From positions 1-11,173 of the forward strand of contig JAEYRU010000192.1 of the NCBI GenBank assembly GCA_023435335.1: a stretch of 11,173 nt of DNA, given 5' to 3'. This document shows, one piece after another, positions 1-5,219 of the stretch (the stretch's first letter is position 1; every line of letters begins with the position of its first letter). A program made the position numbers and the translations under genes. Under the pieces are notes generated by a model. The model was not told where the DNA came from. It ran no database searches and saw only the letters and a program-made list of their open reading frames with translations. The stretch comes from Pseudomonadota bacterium. Lineage in GTDB: Bacteria > Pseudomonadota > Alphaproteobacteria > Rhizobiales > Rhizobiaceae.

Positions 1-173
1 TCGGCGCCTCCAGCTATGCGGCGCCGCTGCTTTCGACCCTGATCCTGATCGCCGCCGGAGCCGCGAGCGCCACGCCGCATATCCTCGCCGCCTGCCTGTT
101 AATCACCTTCGGCGCCGCCCTGGCCGCAAAAAACATGCTCTTCGCCCGCACCAGCGGCGCGGCGGAAGCCTGA
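1..173 (+). CDS. DMT/EamA-family transporter, C-terminal end (partial)
   Basis: This open frame enters from the left edge (codons starting at base 3) and stops at TGA 171-173, leaving 56 visible residues. It shows two hydrophobic helices: one beginning SYAAPLLSTLILIAAG, the other HILAACLLITFGAALAA, followed by a short polar tail. A Tyr-x-x-Pro-Leu-x-Ser-Thr stretch at the start of the penultimate helix, then a last helix and a short cytoplasmic end, is typical of ten-helix EamA-domain drug/metabolite exporters. The substrate cannot be inferred. The stop overlaps the next start as TGATG (A at 173 shared), so the downstream YhhN-family gene is probably translationally coupled. Family assignment rests only on the last two helices; another multi-helix permease is possible. 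Confidence 0.6.
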   Translation, partial: GASSYAAPLLSTLILIAAGAASATPHILAACLLITFGAALAAKNMLFARTSGAAEA

Positions 174-838
174 TGCCCTTCGCAGGCGACCTCACTTCCA
201 CCGCCGACGGCACCCTGGCTCTCTCTCTCGTCGCCGCGATCCTCTATGCCTTCATGCACGAGGGCATCCCCTCGTGGCGGCGCACGGCTGCCAAGACTGC
301 CCCGGTTCTGCTCCTGGCATTGCTGTCGGTCACGGAGGGAGCGCCTTGGCTCCTCTCAGCGGGCTTGATTGCCGGCGCCTTTGGAGACGCCGCTCTGTCC
401 CGCGAGGGGGAGCGACCATTCCTGGCCGGCCTCGCCGCCTTCCTGCTTTCCCACCTGCTCTACATCGCCCTTTTCCTGTCCCACTGGAGCGCCGCCGACA
501 TCTTCGCGGCCGAGCCTTGGCGGGCGGCGGCATCAATGATCCTCATCGCCTTCTGCGCCTTGATGCTGCGTCGTCTCTTGCCTGCACTGCAGCCCGCCAT
601 GCGGCTGCCGGTCCTGGCCTATGTCGCTGCCATCACCGCCATGGGCATCTCCGCCTTCGGCGTATCCGGCTTCGGGGTGGCGCTGGGCGCGGCCCTGTTC
701 ATCGCCTCCGATGCGATCCTGGCCGTCAGGAAATTCCTGCTGCCCGAGACTTCGCCGCATCGCAACTGGGCCGGCCTTGCCGTCTGGATCCTCTATTACG
801 CCGCGCAGTTGCTCATCGCGCTGGCCTTCCTGCTCTAG
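173..838 (+). CDS. YhhN-family membrane protein (lysoplasmalogenase-like)
   Basis: A 221-residue, very hydrophobic protein with about seven to eight predicted membrane helices, a normal size for YhhN/TMEM86. Family signatures are visible: Lys41-Thr-x-Pro near the second helix, Gly71-Asp72 followed by FLAG and Ser-His94 with Tyr at 97, a Ser-Asp180 pair in IASDAILA, and a final helix with Trp-x-Leu-Tyr-Tyr. Characterised relatives hydrolyse the vinyl-ether bond of lysoplasmalogens. Whether this bacterium has plasmalogens is unknown, so the substrate is inference. The ATG overlaps the preceding stop (TGATG), which fixes the start and suggests an operon with the upstream transporter. The gene ends tail-to-tail with the cupin gene, both stops lying in one CTAG at 835-838. 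Confidence 0.8.
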   Translation: MPFAGDLTSTADGTLALSLVAAILYAFMHEGIPSWRRTAAKTAPVLLLALLSVTEGAPWLLSAGLIAGAFGDAALSREGERPFLAGLAAFLLSHLLYIALFLSHWSAADIFAAEPWRAAASMILIAFCALMLRRLLPALQPAMRLPVLAYVAAITAMGISAFGVSGFGVALGAALFIASDAILAVRKFLLPETSPHRNWAGLAVWILYYAAQLLIALAFLL

Positions 839-1272
839 CCGGCCGGCTCCCAGCCGGGCGTGGGGAGTTCGAAGGCCGCAAAGTCAAAGCCGGGCGCAAC
901 CGTGCAGCCGACAAGCGTCCACTCGCCAAGGCTTTCCGCGCTCTGCCACCAATTCGCGGGCACCACCGCCTGCGGCCGCTCCCCTGCAGGGAGATCGACG
1001 CCGAGCACACGCGTCTCGCGTCTTTCGCCCCCCGGTCCGGCCAGTTCGAGCTTCAGCGGCGCTCCCGCATGGAAATGCCAGACCTCTGCGGCGTCCCTGA
1101 CCCGGTGCCAAGCGGATCTCTCCCCGCGCCGCAGCAGGAAATAGATCGCGGTGGAGTGTCCGCGCCCGCCGCCGGGCGCATCGCGAAACGTCTCCACGTA
1201 GTGCCCGCCTTCGGGATGCGGCTGCATGCCGAGGGCGGTGATGATCGTCTCTGGCGCAAGCGCCGCCTGCAC
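835..1272 (-). CDS. Cupin_5 (DUF985) domain protein
   Basis: A 145-residue single-domain protein. The N-terminal motif LGMQPHPEGGHYVETFR (residues 14-30) is the hallmark of the DUF985/Cupin_5 family. It is followed by IYFLLRRGE and WHRVRDAAEVWHFHAG (55-70), whose His56, Glu63, His66 and His68 lie on the first cupin strands, and then VPANWWQSAE. The fold is a small double-stranded beta-helix. Family members have solved structures but, to my knowledge, no firmly established reaction. The start is GTG (1272-1270), sharing its G with the gloB stop (TAGTG), so it is almost certainly translated from the gloB message by coupling. The link to gloB could mean a role in aldehyde or sugar metabolism, but this is inference from position only. 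Confidence 0.85.
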   Translation of the reverse strand: MQAALAPETIITALGMQPHPEGGHYVETFRDAPGGGRGHSTAIYFLLRRGERSAWHRVRDAAEVWHFHAGAPLKLELAGPGGERRETRVLGVDLPAGERPQAVVPANWWQSAESLGEWTLVGCTVAPGFDFAAFELPTPGWEPAG

Positions 1273-2039
1273 TAAGCGACGTCCTTGCGCTTGCGGATTT
1301 CGGCGAAGACCGCGACGTCGTCGGCATCTTCCATGCCGAGATTTTTCCGGATCGCCGGATCGTGCCAGCGCAGGAAGGGATTGGTGGCAAGCTCGCGGCC
1401 GATGGTGGTCGGCAGGGTGGGCTTGCCTTCGGCCCTCAAGGCGTCGATCTCCCTGGCGCGTTCCTTCAATGCCGAGTTGGTGGGATCGATGGTAAGCGCG
1501 AAACGCGCATTCGACTGGGTATATTCATGCCCGCAATAGACCACCGTCTCGAGCGGCAGGGCCGCGAGTTTCTTCAGCGACGCATGCATGTCTGCCGGAC
1601 TTCCCTCGAACAGGCGACCGCAGCCGAGCGCAAACAGCGTATCGGCCGTGAAGGCGACGTTCTCGTTGCTGAAGACATAACTGACATGCCCGGCCGTATG
1701 CCCGGGCGTGGAAAGCACCCTTGCCCGCAGCCCGGCGACCTCGATGTCATCGCCATCGCGGACCGTACGGTCGATGCCGGGGATCTTTTCCTTCTCGGCC
1801 TCCGGTCCGATGATGGTGAGACCAAAGCGCTCCTTCAGCGCCATGTTGGCTTCGACATGATCGGGGTGATGGTGGGTGATGAGCAAGACGCTCGGTTTCC
1901 ACCCCGTGCGCTCGATCGCGGCGAGGATCGCGCGCTCCTCCGGTGCATCGACGAGGAAAGCTTCCAGCGTATCCGGATTACGTGCGAGAATGCCGAAATT
2001 GTCGCTCCGGCACATGAACTGGTCGATTTCGAGCGCCAT
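1272..2039 (-). CDS. gloB: Hydroxyacylglutathione hydrolase (glyoxalase II)
   Basis: GloB hydrolyses S-D-lactoylglutathione to D-lactate and glutathione, the second step of methylglyoxal detoxification in the cytoplasm. The 255-residue length matches the family. It has the metallo-beta-lactamase THHHPDH motif (His56, His58, Asp60, His61), TPGHTAGH (His114), the family-specific ADTLFALGCGRLFEGSPADM (Asp133 bridges the metals), and YCGHEYTQSNARFA (His171), which supplies the glutathione-binding region. The C-terminal helical domain ends VFAEIRKRKD, also typical. All seven expected metal ligands are present. ATG 2039 is chosen because AGGAG sits 6 nt upstream and the family starts near this residue. 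A longer in-frame start at 2093 would overlap the predicted promoter. The stop overlaps the start of the cupin gene. It is divergent from the methyltransferase-like gene. Confidence 0.95.
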   Translation of the reverse strand: MALEIDQFMCRSDNFGILARNPDTLEAFLVDAPEERAILAAIERTGWKPSVLLITHHHPDHVEANMALKERFGLTIIGPEAEKEKIPGIDRTVRDGDDIEVAGLRARVLSTPGHTAGHVSYVFSNENVAFTADTLFALGCGRLFEGSPADMHASLKKLAALPLETVVYCGHEYTQSNARFALTIDPTNSALKERAREIDALRAEGKPTLPTTIGRELATNPFLRWHDPAIRKNLGMEDADDVAVFAEIRKRKDVA

Positions 2040-2045
2040 TCCTGT

Positions 2046-2050
2046 CTCCT
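2046..2050 (-). promoter_or_regulatory. Shine-Dalgarno site of gloB
   Basis: AGGAG on the minus strand, 6 nt before the ATG at 2039. It decides for the 255-residue GloB start over the upstream in-frame GTG at 2093, which has no such site at the right distance. Confidence 0.8.
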
Positions 2051-2064
2051 CTCGTTGCGGCCGG

Positions 2065-2093
2065 AACATAGTGCGGCGGACCTGTCCTGTCAC
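2065..2093 (-). promoter_or_regulatory. Putative sigma-70 promoter of gloB
   Basis: On the minus strand GTGACA (2093-2088) is followed by a 17-nt spacer and TATGTT (2070-2065). These match the -35 and -10 consensus at five and four of six positions. Transcription would begin near 2058, giving a leader of about 20 nt that contains the AGGAG site. It is the only good promoter-like pair I found on this strand between gloB and the divergent gene. Confidence 0.5.
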
Positions 2094-2130
2094 CCGCCGG
2101 GACGACTTCCCCGTGCGGTCTCGCGGCTTG

Positions 2131-2159
2131 TTGAACCGGACCGCCGACGCCGATAGGTT
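2131..2159 (+). promoter_or_regulatory. Weak putative promoter of the methyltransferase-like gene
   Basis: TTGAAC (2131-2136), a 17-nt spacer and TAGGTT (2154-2159). The match is modest. The -10 ends only 6 nt before the ATG at 2166, so a transcript from it would start at or next to the A of ATG, consistent with a leaderless message and with the lack of a clear ribosome-binding site. Confidence 0.3.
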
Positions 2160-2165
2160 GCCGCC

Positions 2166-2930
2166 ATGATTTCGGACATCGTCGACCTCCGGAACTTCTA
2201 TGCTTCCTTGCTTGGCCGGCTGGCCGAGCGCTCTATCGCCATGGCGCTGGCTTCGATCTGGGCGCGGCTACCCAACGAGCGGCTGGTAGGCCTCGGCTAT
2301 GCGGTGCCTTGGCTCGACCGCTTCGGCGCGGACGCCGAGCGCGTGCTCGCTTTCATGCCGGCGGCCCAGGGTGCCGTGAACTGGCCCGCGGCAGGGCCAT
2401 CCGCCACGGCTCTGGTCTTTGATGAAGACCTGCCGCTCTTCGATTCCTCGGTCGACCGCATCCTCCTGGTGCACGCGCTGGAGCATTCGGAGAACCCGCA
2501 TGAGACCCTGAAGGAGATGTGGCGCGTGCTGGCGCCCGGCGGCCGGATTGTCATCGTGGCGCCCAACCGGCGCGGCATTTGGGCCCGTTTCGAGCACACG
2601 CCGTTCGGCACGGGGCGGCCGTTCTCTCGCGGGCAGCTCACCGAACTCCTGCGCGACACGAATTTCACGCCCTCGGCTTGGTCGGACGCGCTGCATTTTC
2701 CTCCGGCCCGGCAGCGCTGGGTCATGCGGCTTTACCAGATACTTGAGAAGGCCGGCCGCAGCTTTTGGCCGATCTTTTCGGGAGTCATCATCGTGGAGGC
2801 GCAGAAGCGTTTGTATCAGGGTATTCCGGTGGCGCAGCGCGCCTCGCGCCGCGTCTTCGTGCCGGTCCTCACCCCGCAAGGCGCTACCCCCGCGATGCGC
2901 CGGGAGCACAGCGACCCGAAGGACGCCTGA
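2166..2930 (+). CDS. Class I SAM-dependent methyltransferase-like protein
   Basis: A 254-residue protein of the Methyltransf_11 type. The best-preserved parts are the acidic loop and motif IV region, DEDLPLFDSSVDRILLVHAL (86-105) followed by EH at 106-107, and the post-motif segment LKEMWRVLAPGGRIVIVAPN (115-134). The usual glycine-rich motif I is poor: the equivalent VGLGYAVPWLDRF (41-53) has only GLG and no following acidic strand end that I can identify. It may still bind S-adenosylmethionine in a variant way. The C-terminal third, with a basic region near 218-230, is not recognisable to me. Substrate unknown. It is divergent from gloB and convergent with metA, so it appears to be a single-gene unit. 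No strong ribosome-binding site precedes the ATG. Confidence 0.75.
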   Translation: MISDIVDLRNFYASLLGRLAERSIAMALASIWARLPNERLVGLGYAVPWLDRFGADAERVLAFMPAAQGAVNWPAAGPSATALVFDEDLPLFDSSVDRILLVHALEHSENPHETLKEMWRVLAPGGRIVIVAPNRRGIWARFEHTPFGTGRPFSRGQLTELLRDTNFTPSAWSDALHFPPARQRWVMRLYQILEKAGRSFWPIFSGVIIVEAQKRLYQGIPVAQRASRRVFVPVLTPQGATPAMRREHSDPKDA

Positions 2931-2965
2931 GGGCAGGCGGCCTGGCTCTGCTGCACGCGCGGCGG

Positions 2966-3904
2966 CTACGCTGCGTGGGTCGTGCGCTCGGTGCCTATCT
3001 CGTTCAGGTCGTAGGACGTGGTCTGGTAGACCTGGTTGATCCAGTTGCCGAAAAGCAGGTGGGCGTGCGAGCGCCAGCGGTTGAGCGGTGGCCTGGCAGG
3101 GTCGTCGTCCGGGTAGTAGCCGTGCGGCACCTCGATCGGCACGCCCGCGGCCACGTCGCGATCGTACTCCTCCTTGAGCGAGGTCGAGTCGTATTCAATG
3201 TGGTTGAACATGTAGAGCCGGTTGCCGGTGCGTTCGGCGACAAGGCAGGGGCCGGTCACGTCCGATTCCATGAGCAGATCGAGGCCTGAGCCGGCGGAGA
3301 TGTCGCGCGCGCGCACTTCCGTCCAGCGCGAGACGGGGATCGCGAAATCATCGGAGAAGCCGGCAAGGTAGGGCGAAGCGGGCGCATTGTTGCGGTGACG
3401 GAAGACGCCGAATGCCTTCTTCTCGAGCGTGTATTTGGGGATGCGGTGGAAATGCCAGGCTGCGGCCATTGCTCCCCAGCAGATGAAGAACGAGGAATGG
3501 ACGTTGGTGGTGGTCCAGTCGAATATCCGTGCCAGTTCGTCCCAGTAGGTGACATCCTCGAAAGGCAGCAATTCGATGGGCGCCCCTGTGACGATGAAAC
3601 CGTCGAACTTGCGCTCCGACACCTCCTGCCACGTCTGGTAGAAGGTTATCAGATGATCCTCGGACGTGTTCTTGGCCTTGTGGTTGCCGATGCGAACCAG
3701 GGTCAGTTCCACCTGCAGCGGCGACGCTCCGATGAGCCGCGCGATCTGCGTCTCGGTGCGGATCTTGTTGGGCATCAGGTTGAGGAGCCCGATCTGCAGC
3801 GGACGGATATCCTGCCGCCGCGCCGTCCGCTCATCCATCACGGCCACGCCCTCGCGCACGAGAACGTCGCGGGCGGGTAGCTGGTCTGGGATCTTGATCG
3901 GCAC
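2966..3904 (-). CDS. metA: Homoserine O-acyltransferase MetA (predicted acetyl-CoA type)
   Basis: MetA acylates the hydroxyl of L-homoserine, the first committed step of methionine synthesis, in the cytoplasm. The 312-residue length and sequence match the MetA family throughout. The class I glutamine-amidotransferase-like fold carries the catalytic residues at family numbering: Cys142 in FFICWGAMAAAW, and His235 and Glu237 in MFNHIEYDS. Residue 111, in TGAPIELLPFEDVTYW, is Glu. E. coli MetA has Gly here and uses succinyl-CoA, whereas the Glu111 enzyme of Bacillus cereus uses acetyl-CoA, so I predict O-acetylhomoserine as product. The start is GTG 3904, with GGAG 8 nt upstream at 3916-3913. 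Expression is probably controlled by the SAM-II riboswitch and terminator just upstream. The gene is divergent from hisC. Confidence 0.95.
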   Translation of the reverse strand: MPIKIPDQLPARDVLVREGVAVMDERTARRQDIRPLQIGLLNLMPNKIRTETQIARLIGASPLQVELTLVRIGNHKAKNTSEDHLITFYQTWQEVSERKFDGFIVTGAPIELLPFEDVTYWDELARIFDWTTTNVHSSFFICWGAMAAAWHFHRIPKYTLEKKAFGVFRHRNNAPASPYLAGFSDDFAIPVSRWTEVRARDISAGSGLDLLMESDVTGPCLVAERTGNRLYMFNHIEYDSTSLKEEYDRDVAAGVPIEVPHGYYPDDDPARPPLNRWRSHAHLLFGNWINQVYQTTSYDLNEIGTERTTHAA

Positions 3905-3921
3905 TGTGCTGGCTCCAAAAC

Positions 3922-3953
3922 AAAAAAGACCGGCGGCGAAATCGCGGCCGGTC
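3922..3953 (-). terminator. Intrinsic terminator/attenuator in the metA leader
   Basis: On the minus strand GACCGGC (3953-3947) pairs perfectly with GCCGGTC (3934-3928). A C-C mismatch separates this from an inner GCG/CGC stem with an ATTT loop, and six T residues follow (3927-3922). It lies between the SAM-II aptamer and the metA GTG, 17 nt before the start codon, so it can only act as an attenuator of metA itself. Its 5' arm is complementary to an aptamer loop segment, suggesting a SAM-controlled switch. Confidence 0.88.
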
Positions 3954-3974
3954 CCAACGGACTTGTTGCAAGCG

Positions 3975-4028
3975 GCCCTTTAGCGAGTTGTTTAACGTGG
4001 CTGCAAGCCGACCGGCCAAATCACCACG
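3975..4028 (-). ncRNA. SAM-II riboswitch aptamer
   Basis: The minus strand carries the conserved SAM-II (metA motif) core. P1 is formed by CGTGG (4028-4024) and CCACG (4000-3996), optionally extended by a U-G pair. The loop begins UGAUUUGG and contains CUUGCAG. After P1 come CACGTTAAACAA and CGCTAAAGGG, the near-invariant pseudoknot segment of this class. SAM-II binds S-adenosylmethionine and is found mostly upstream of methionine genes in alphaproteobacteria, which fits its place before metA. In several SAM-II RNAs the 3' AAAGGG overlaps the ribosome-binding site; here it is about 70 nt from the GTG, so control is more likely through the downstream terminator. Confidence 0.93.
4010..4017 (-). 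promoter_or_regulatory. Candidate antiterminator segment within the SAM-II loop
   Basis: GGCCGGTC (4017-4010, minus strand), inside the aptamer loop, is the exact reverse complement of GACCGGCC (3953-3946), the 5' arm of the metA terminator. Without ligand this 8-bp helix could form and block the terminator. With SAM the loop is held in the pseudoknot and the terminator is free to fold. Complementarity is seen directly; the mechanism is inference. Confidence 0.55.
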
Positions 4029-4040
4029 GGACGTTGCAGG

Positions 4041-4069
4041 CTTTTACGGCGCGCCGCCCTTTGCGTCAA
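4041..4069 (-). promoter_or_regulatory. Putative sigma-70 promoter of metA
   Basis: On the minus strand TTGACG (4069-4064), a 17-nt spacer and TAAAAG (4046-4041). The predicted start is near 4034, only a few bases before the first P1 base of the riboswitch (4028). A start that close to the aptamer edge is what a riboswitch-controlled leader should show. The -35 overlaps the candidate -35 of hisC on the other strand. Confidence 0.6.
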
Positions 4070-4088
4070 CGGAAAAGCTTTGCTAGAG
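4061..4088 (+). promoter_or_regulatory. Weak putative promoter of hisC-tyrC
   Basis: TTGCGT (4061-4066), a 16-nt spacer and CTAGAG (4083-4088), about 30 nt before the chosen hisC ATG. The match is weak, but this is the best candidate in the plus-strand leader. TTGCGTCAA (4061-4069) holds this -35 and, read on the other strand, the metA -35. Confidence 0.3.
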
Positions 4089-4118
4089 GCAGGCACCCAA
4101 TCCTTTGGAACCCTTCTC

Positions 4119-5216
4119 ATGGACCAGACCGCCCGCCCCCAGCCGAAACCCGGCGTGATGGACATTCATGCCTACGTACCCGGCAAGGAAAGCGCGCCGG
4201 GCGTGGCGAAGGTATGGAAACTCTCGTCCAACGAGACGCCGCTGGGCGCCTCGCGGGCCGCGACGGAAGCCGCGCATCGGGTGCTTGAGCACCCCGAGAT
4301 GTATCCCGACGGCCAGTCGATGGCGCTGCGCGAGGCGATCGGCGCCGCGCACGGACTCAACCCCGCCAACATCATGTGCACCAACGGCTCGGACGAAGCA
4401 CTCGGCCTGCTGGCGCAGACCTACCTGCAGCCGGGCGACGAGGGTGTCTTCACCGAGCACGGCTTCCTCGTCTACCGCATCTACATCCAGTCCGCCGGCG
4501 CGGTTCCCGTTGCGGTGAAGGAGAGGGACGAGCGCGCCGACGTCGACGCGATCCTTGCCGAGATCACGCCGCGCACCCGCATCGTGTTCCTCGCCAATCC
4601 GAACAACCCGACCGGCACCTACATCCCCTTCGAGGAGGTGCGGCGCCTGCACGCCGCCCTGCCGAAGAACGTGCTGCTCGTCCTCGACGCCGCCTATGCG
4701 GAGTACGTCCGCCGGAATGACTACGAAGCCGGCGTGGAACTGGTGGCCGCCAACGAGAACGTTGTGATGACCCGGACCTTCTCCAAGATCCACGGCCTCG
4801 CCGGCCTTCGCATCGGCTGGATCTACGCGCCGGCGCACATCCTCGACGCGCTCAACCGCGTGCGCGGGCCCTTCAATGTCAACGCCGTCGCCATCGCCGC
4901 CGGGGCGGCCGCCATCGCAGACCGCGCGCATGTCGAGAGGGCCGCGGACTTCAACGAGAAGTGGCTCGGCTGGCTGAGCGACGAGATCGGCCGGCTCGGC
5001 CTGCGCGTCACGCCCTCGGTCGGCAATTTCCTGCTCATCCATTTCGACGGCTCCGGCAAGACCGCCGAGGAAGCCGACGCCTTCCTCACCAGCCGCGGCT
5101 ATATCCTGCGCCGCGTCGCCGGCTACGGCTTCCCCAACGCGCTGCGCATGTCCATCGGCACCGAAGAGGCCAATCGCGGCGTGGTGGCGAGCCTGACCGA
5201 GCTGCTGGGCCGCTGA
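4119..5216 (+). CDS. hisC: Histidinol-phosphate/aromatic aminotransferase (HisC type)
   Basis: A 365-residue fold type I, PLP-dependent aminotransferase of the HisC family. Visible motifs are SSNETPLG (36-43) in the substrate entrance; TNGSDEAL (88-95), the phosphate-binding turn; ANPNNPTGT (159-167), with the Asn that contacts the PLP ring oxygen; LVLDAAYAEY (187-196), with Asp190 and Tyr193; and TRTFSKIHGLAGLRIGW (218-234), with Lys223 as the Schiff-base lysine and Arg231 for the substrate carboxylate. HisC converts imidazole-acetol phosphate to histidinol phosphate, and many HisC enzymes also transaminate aromatic keto acids. Only 3 nt separate it from tyrC, which favours a role in tyrosine/phenylalanine synthesis. 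ATG 4119 is preferred to TTG 4080 because the family starts close to the RPQPKPGVMDI segment. Confidence 0.9.
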   Translation: MDQTARPQPKPGVMDIHAYVPGKESAPGVAKVWKLSSNETPLGASRAATEAAHRVLEHPEMYPDGQSMALREAIGAAHGLNPANIMCTNGSDEALGLLAQTYLQPGDEGVFTEHGFLVYRIYIQSAGAVPVAVKERDERADVDAILAEITPRTRIVFLANPNNPTGTYIPFEEVRRLHAALPKNVLLVLDAAYAEYVRRNDYEAGVELVAANENVVMTRTFSKIHGLAGLRIGWIYAPAHILDALNRVRGPFNVNAVAIAAGAAAIADRAHVERAADFNEKWLGWLSDEIGRLGLRVTPSVGNFLLIHFDGSGKTAEEADAFLTSRGYILRRVAGYGFPNALRMSIGTEEANRGVVASLTELLGR

Positions 5217-5219
5217 GCC

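Noticed and set aside
274..1275. A 333-codon plus-strand frame overlapping the YhhN gene and running antisense to the cupin gene.
   Set aside because: Arg/Gly/Pro/His-rich translation without a domain. The YhhN frame has membrane helices and family motifs, and the cupin frame has the DUF985 signature.
2040..2093. Longer gloB start at GTG 2093.
   Set aside because: It would place the start inside the likely -35 element. ATG 2039 has AGGAG at a proper distance and gives the usual 255 residues.
1362..2156. A 264-codon plus-strand frame antisense to gloB.
   Set aside because: GloB has all metal ligands in the expected order on the other strand; this frame has no recognisable motif.
4080..4118. 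Longer hisC start at TTG 4080.
   Set aside because: It adds 13 residues not expected in the family and would include part of the likely promoter. ATG 4119 fits the family start.
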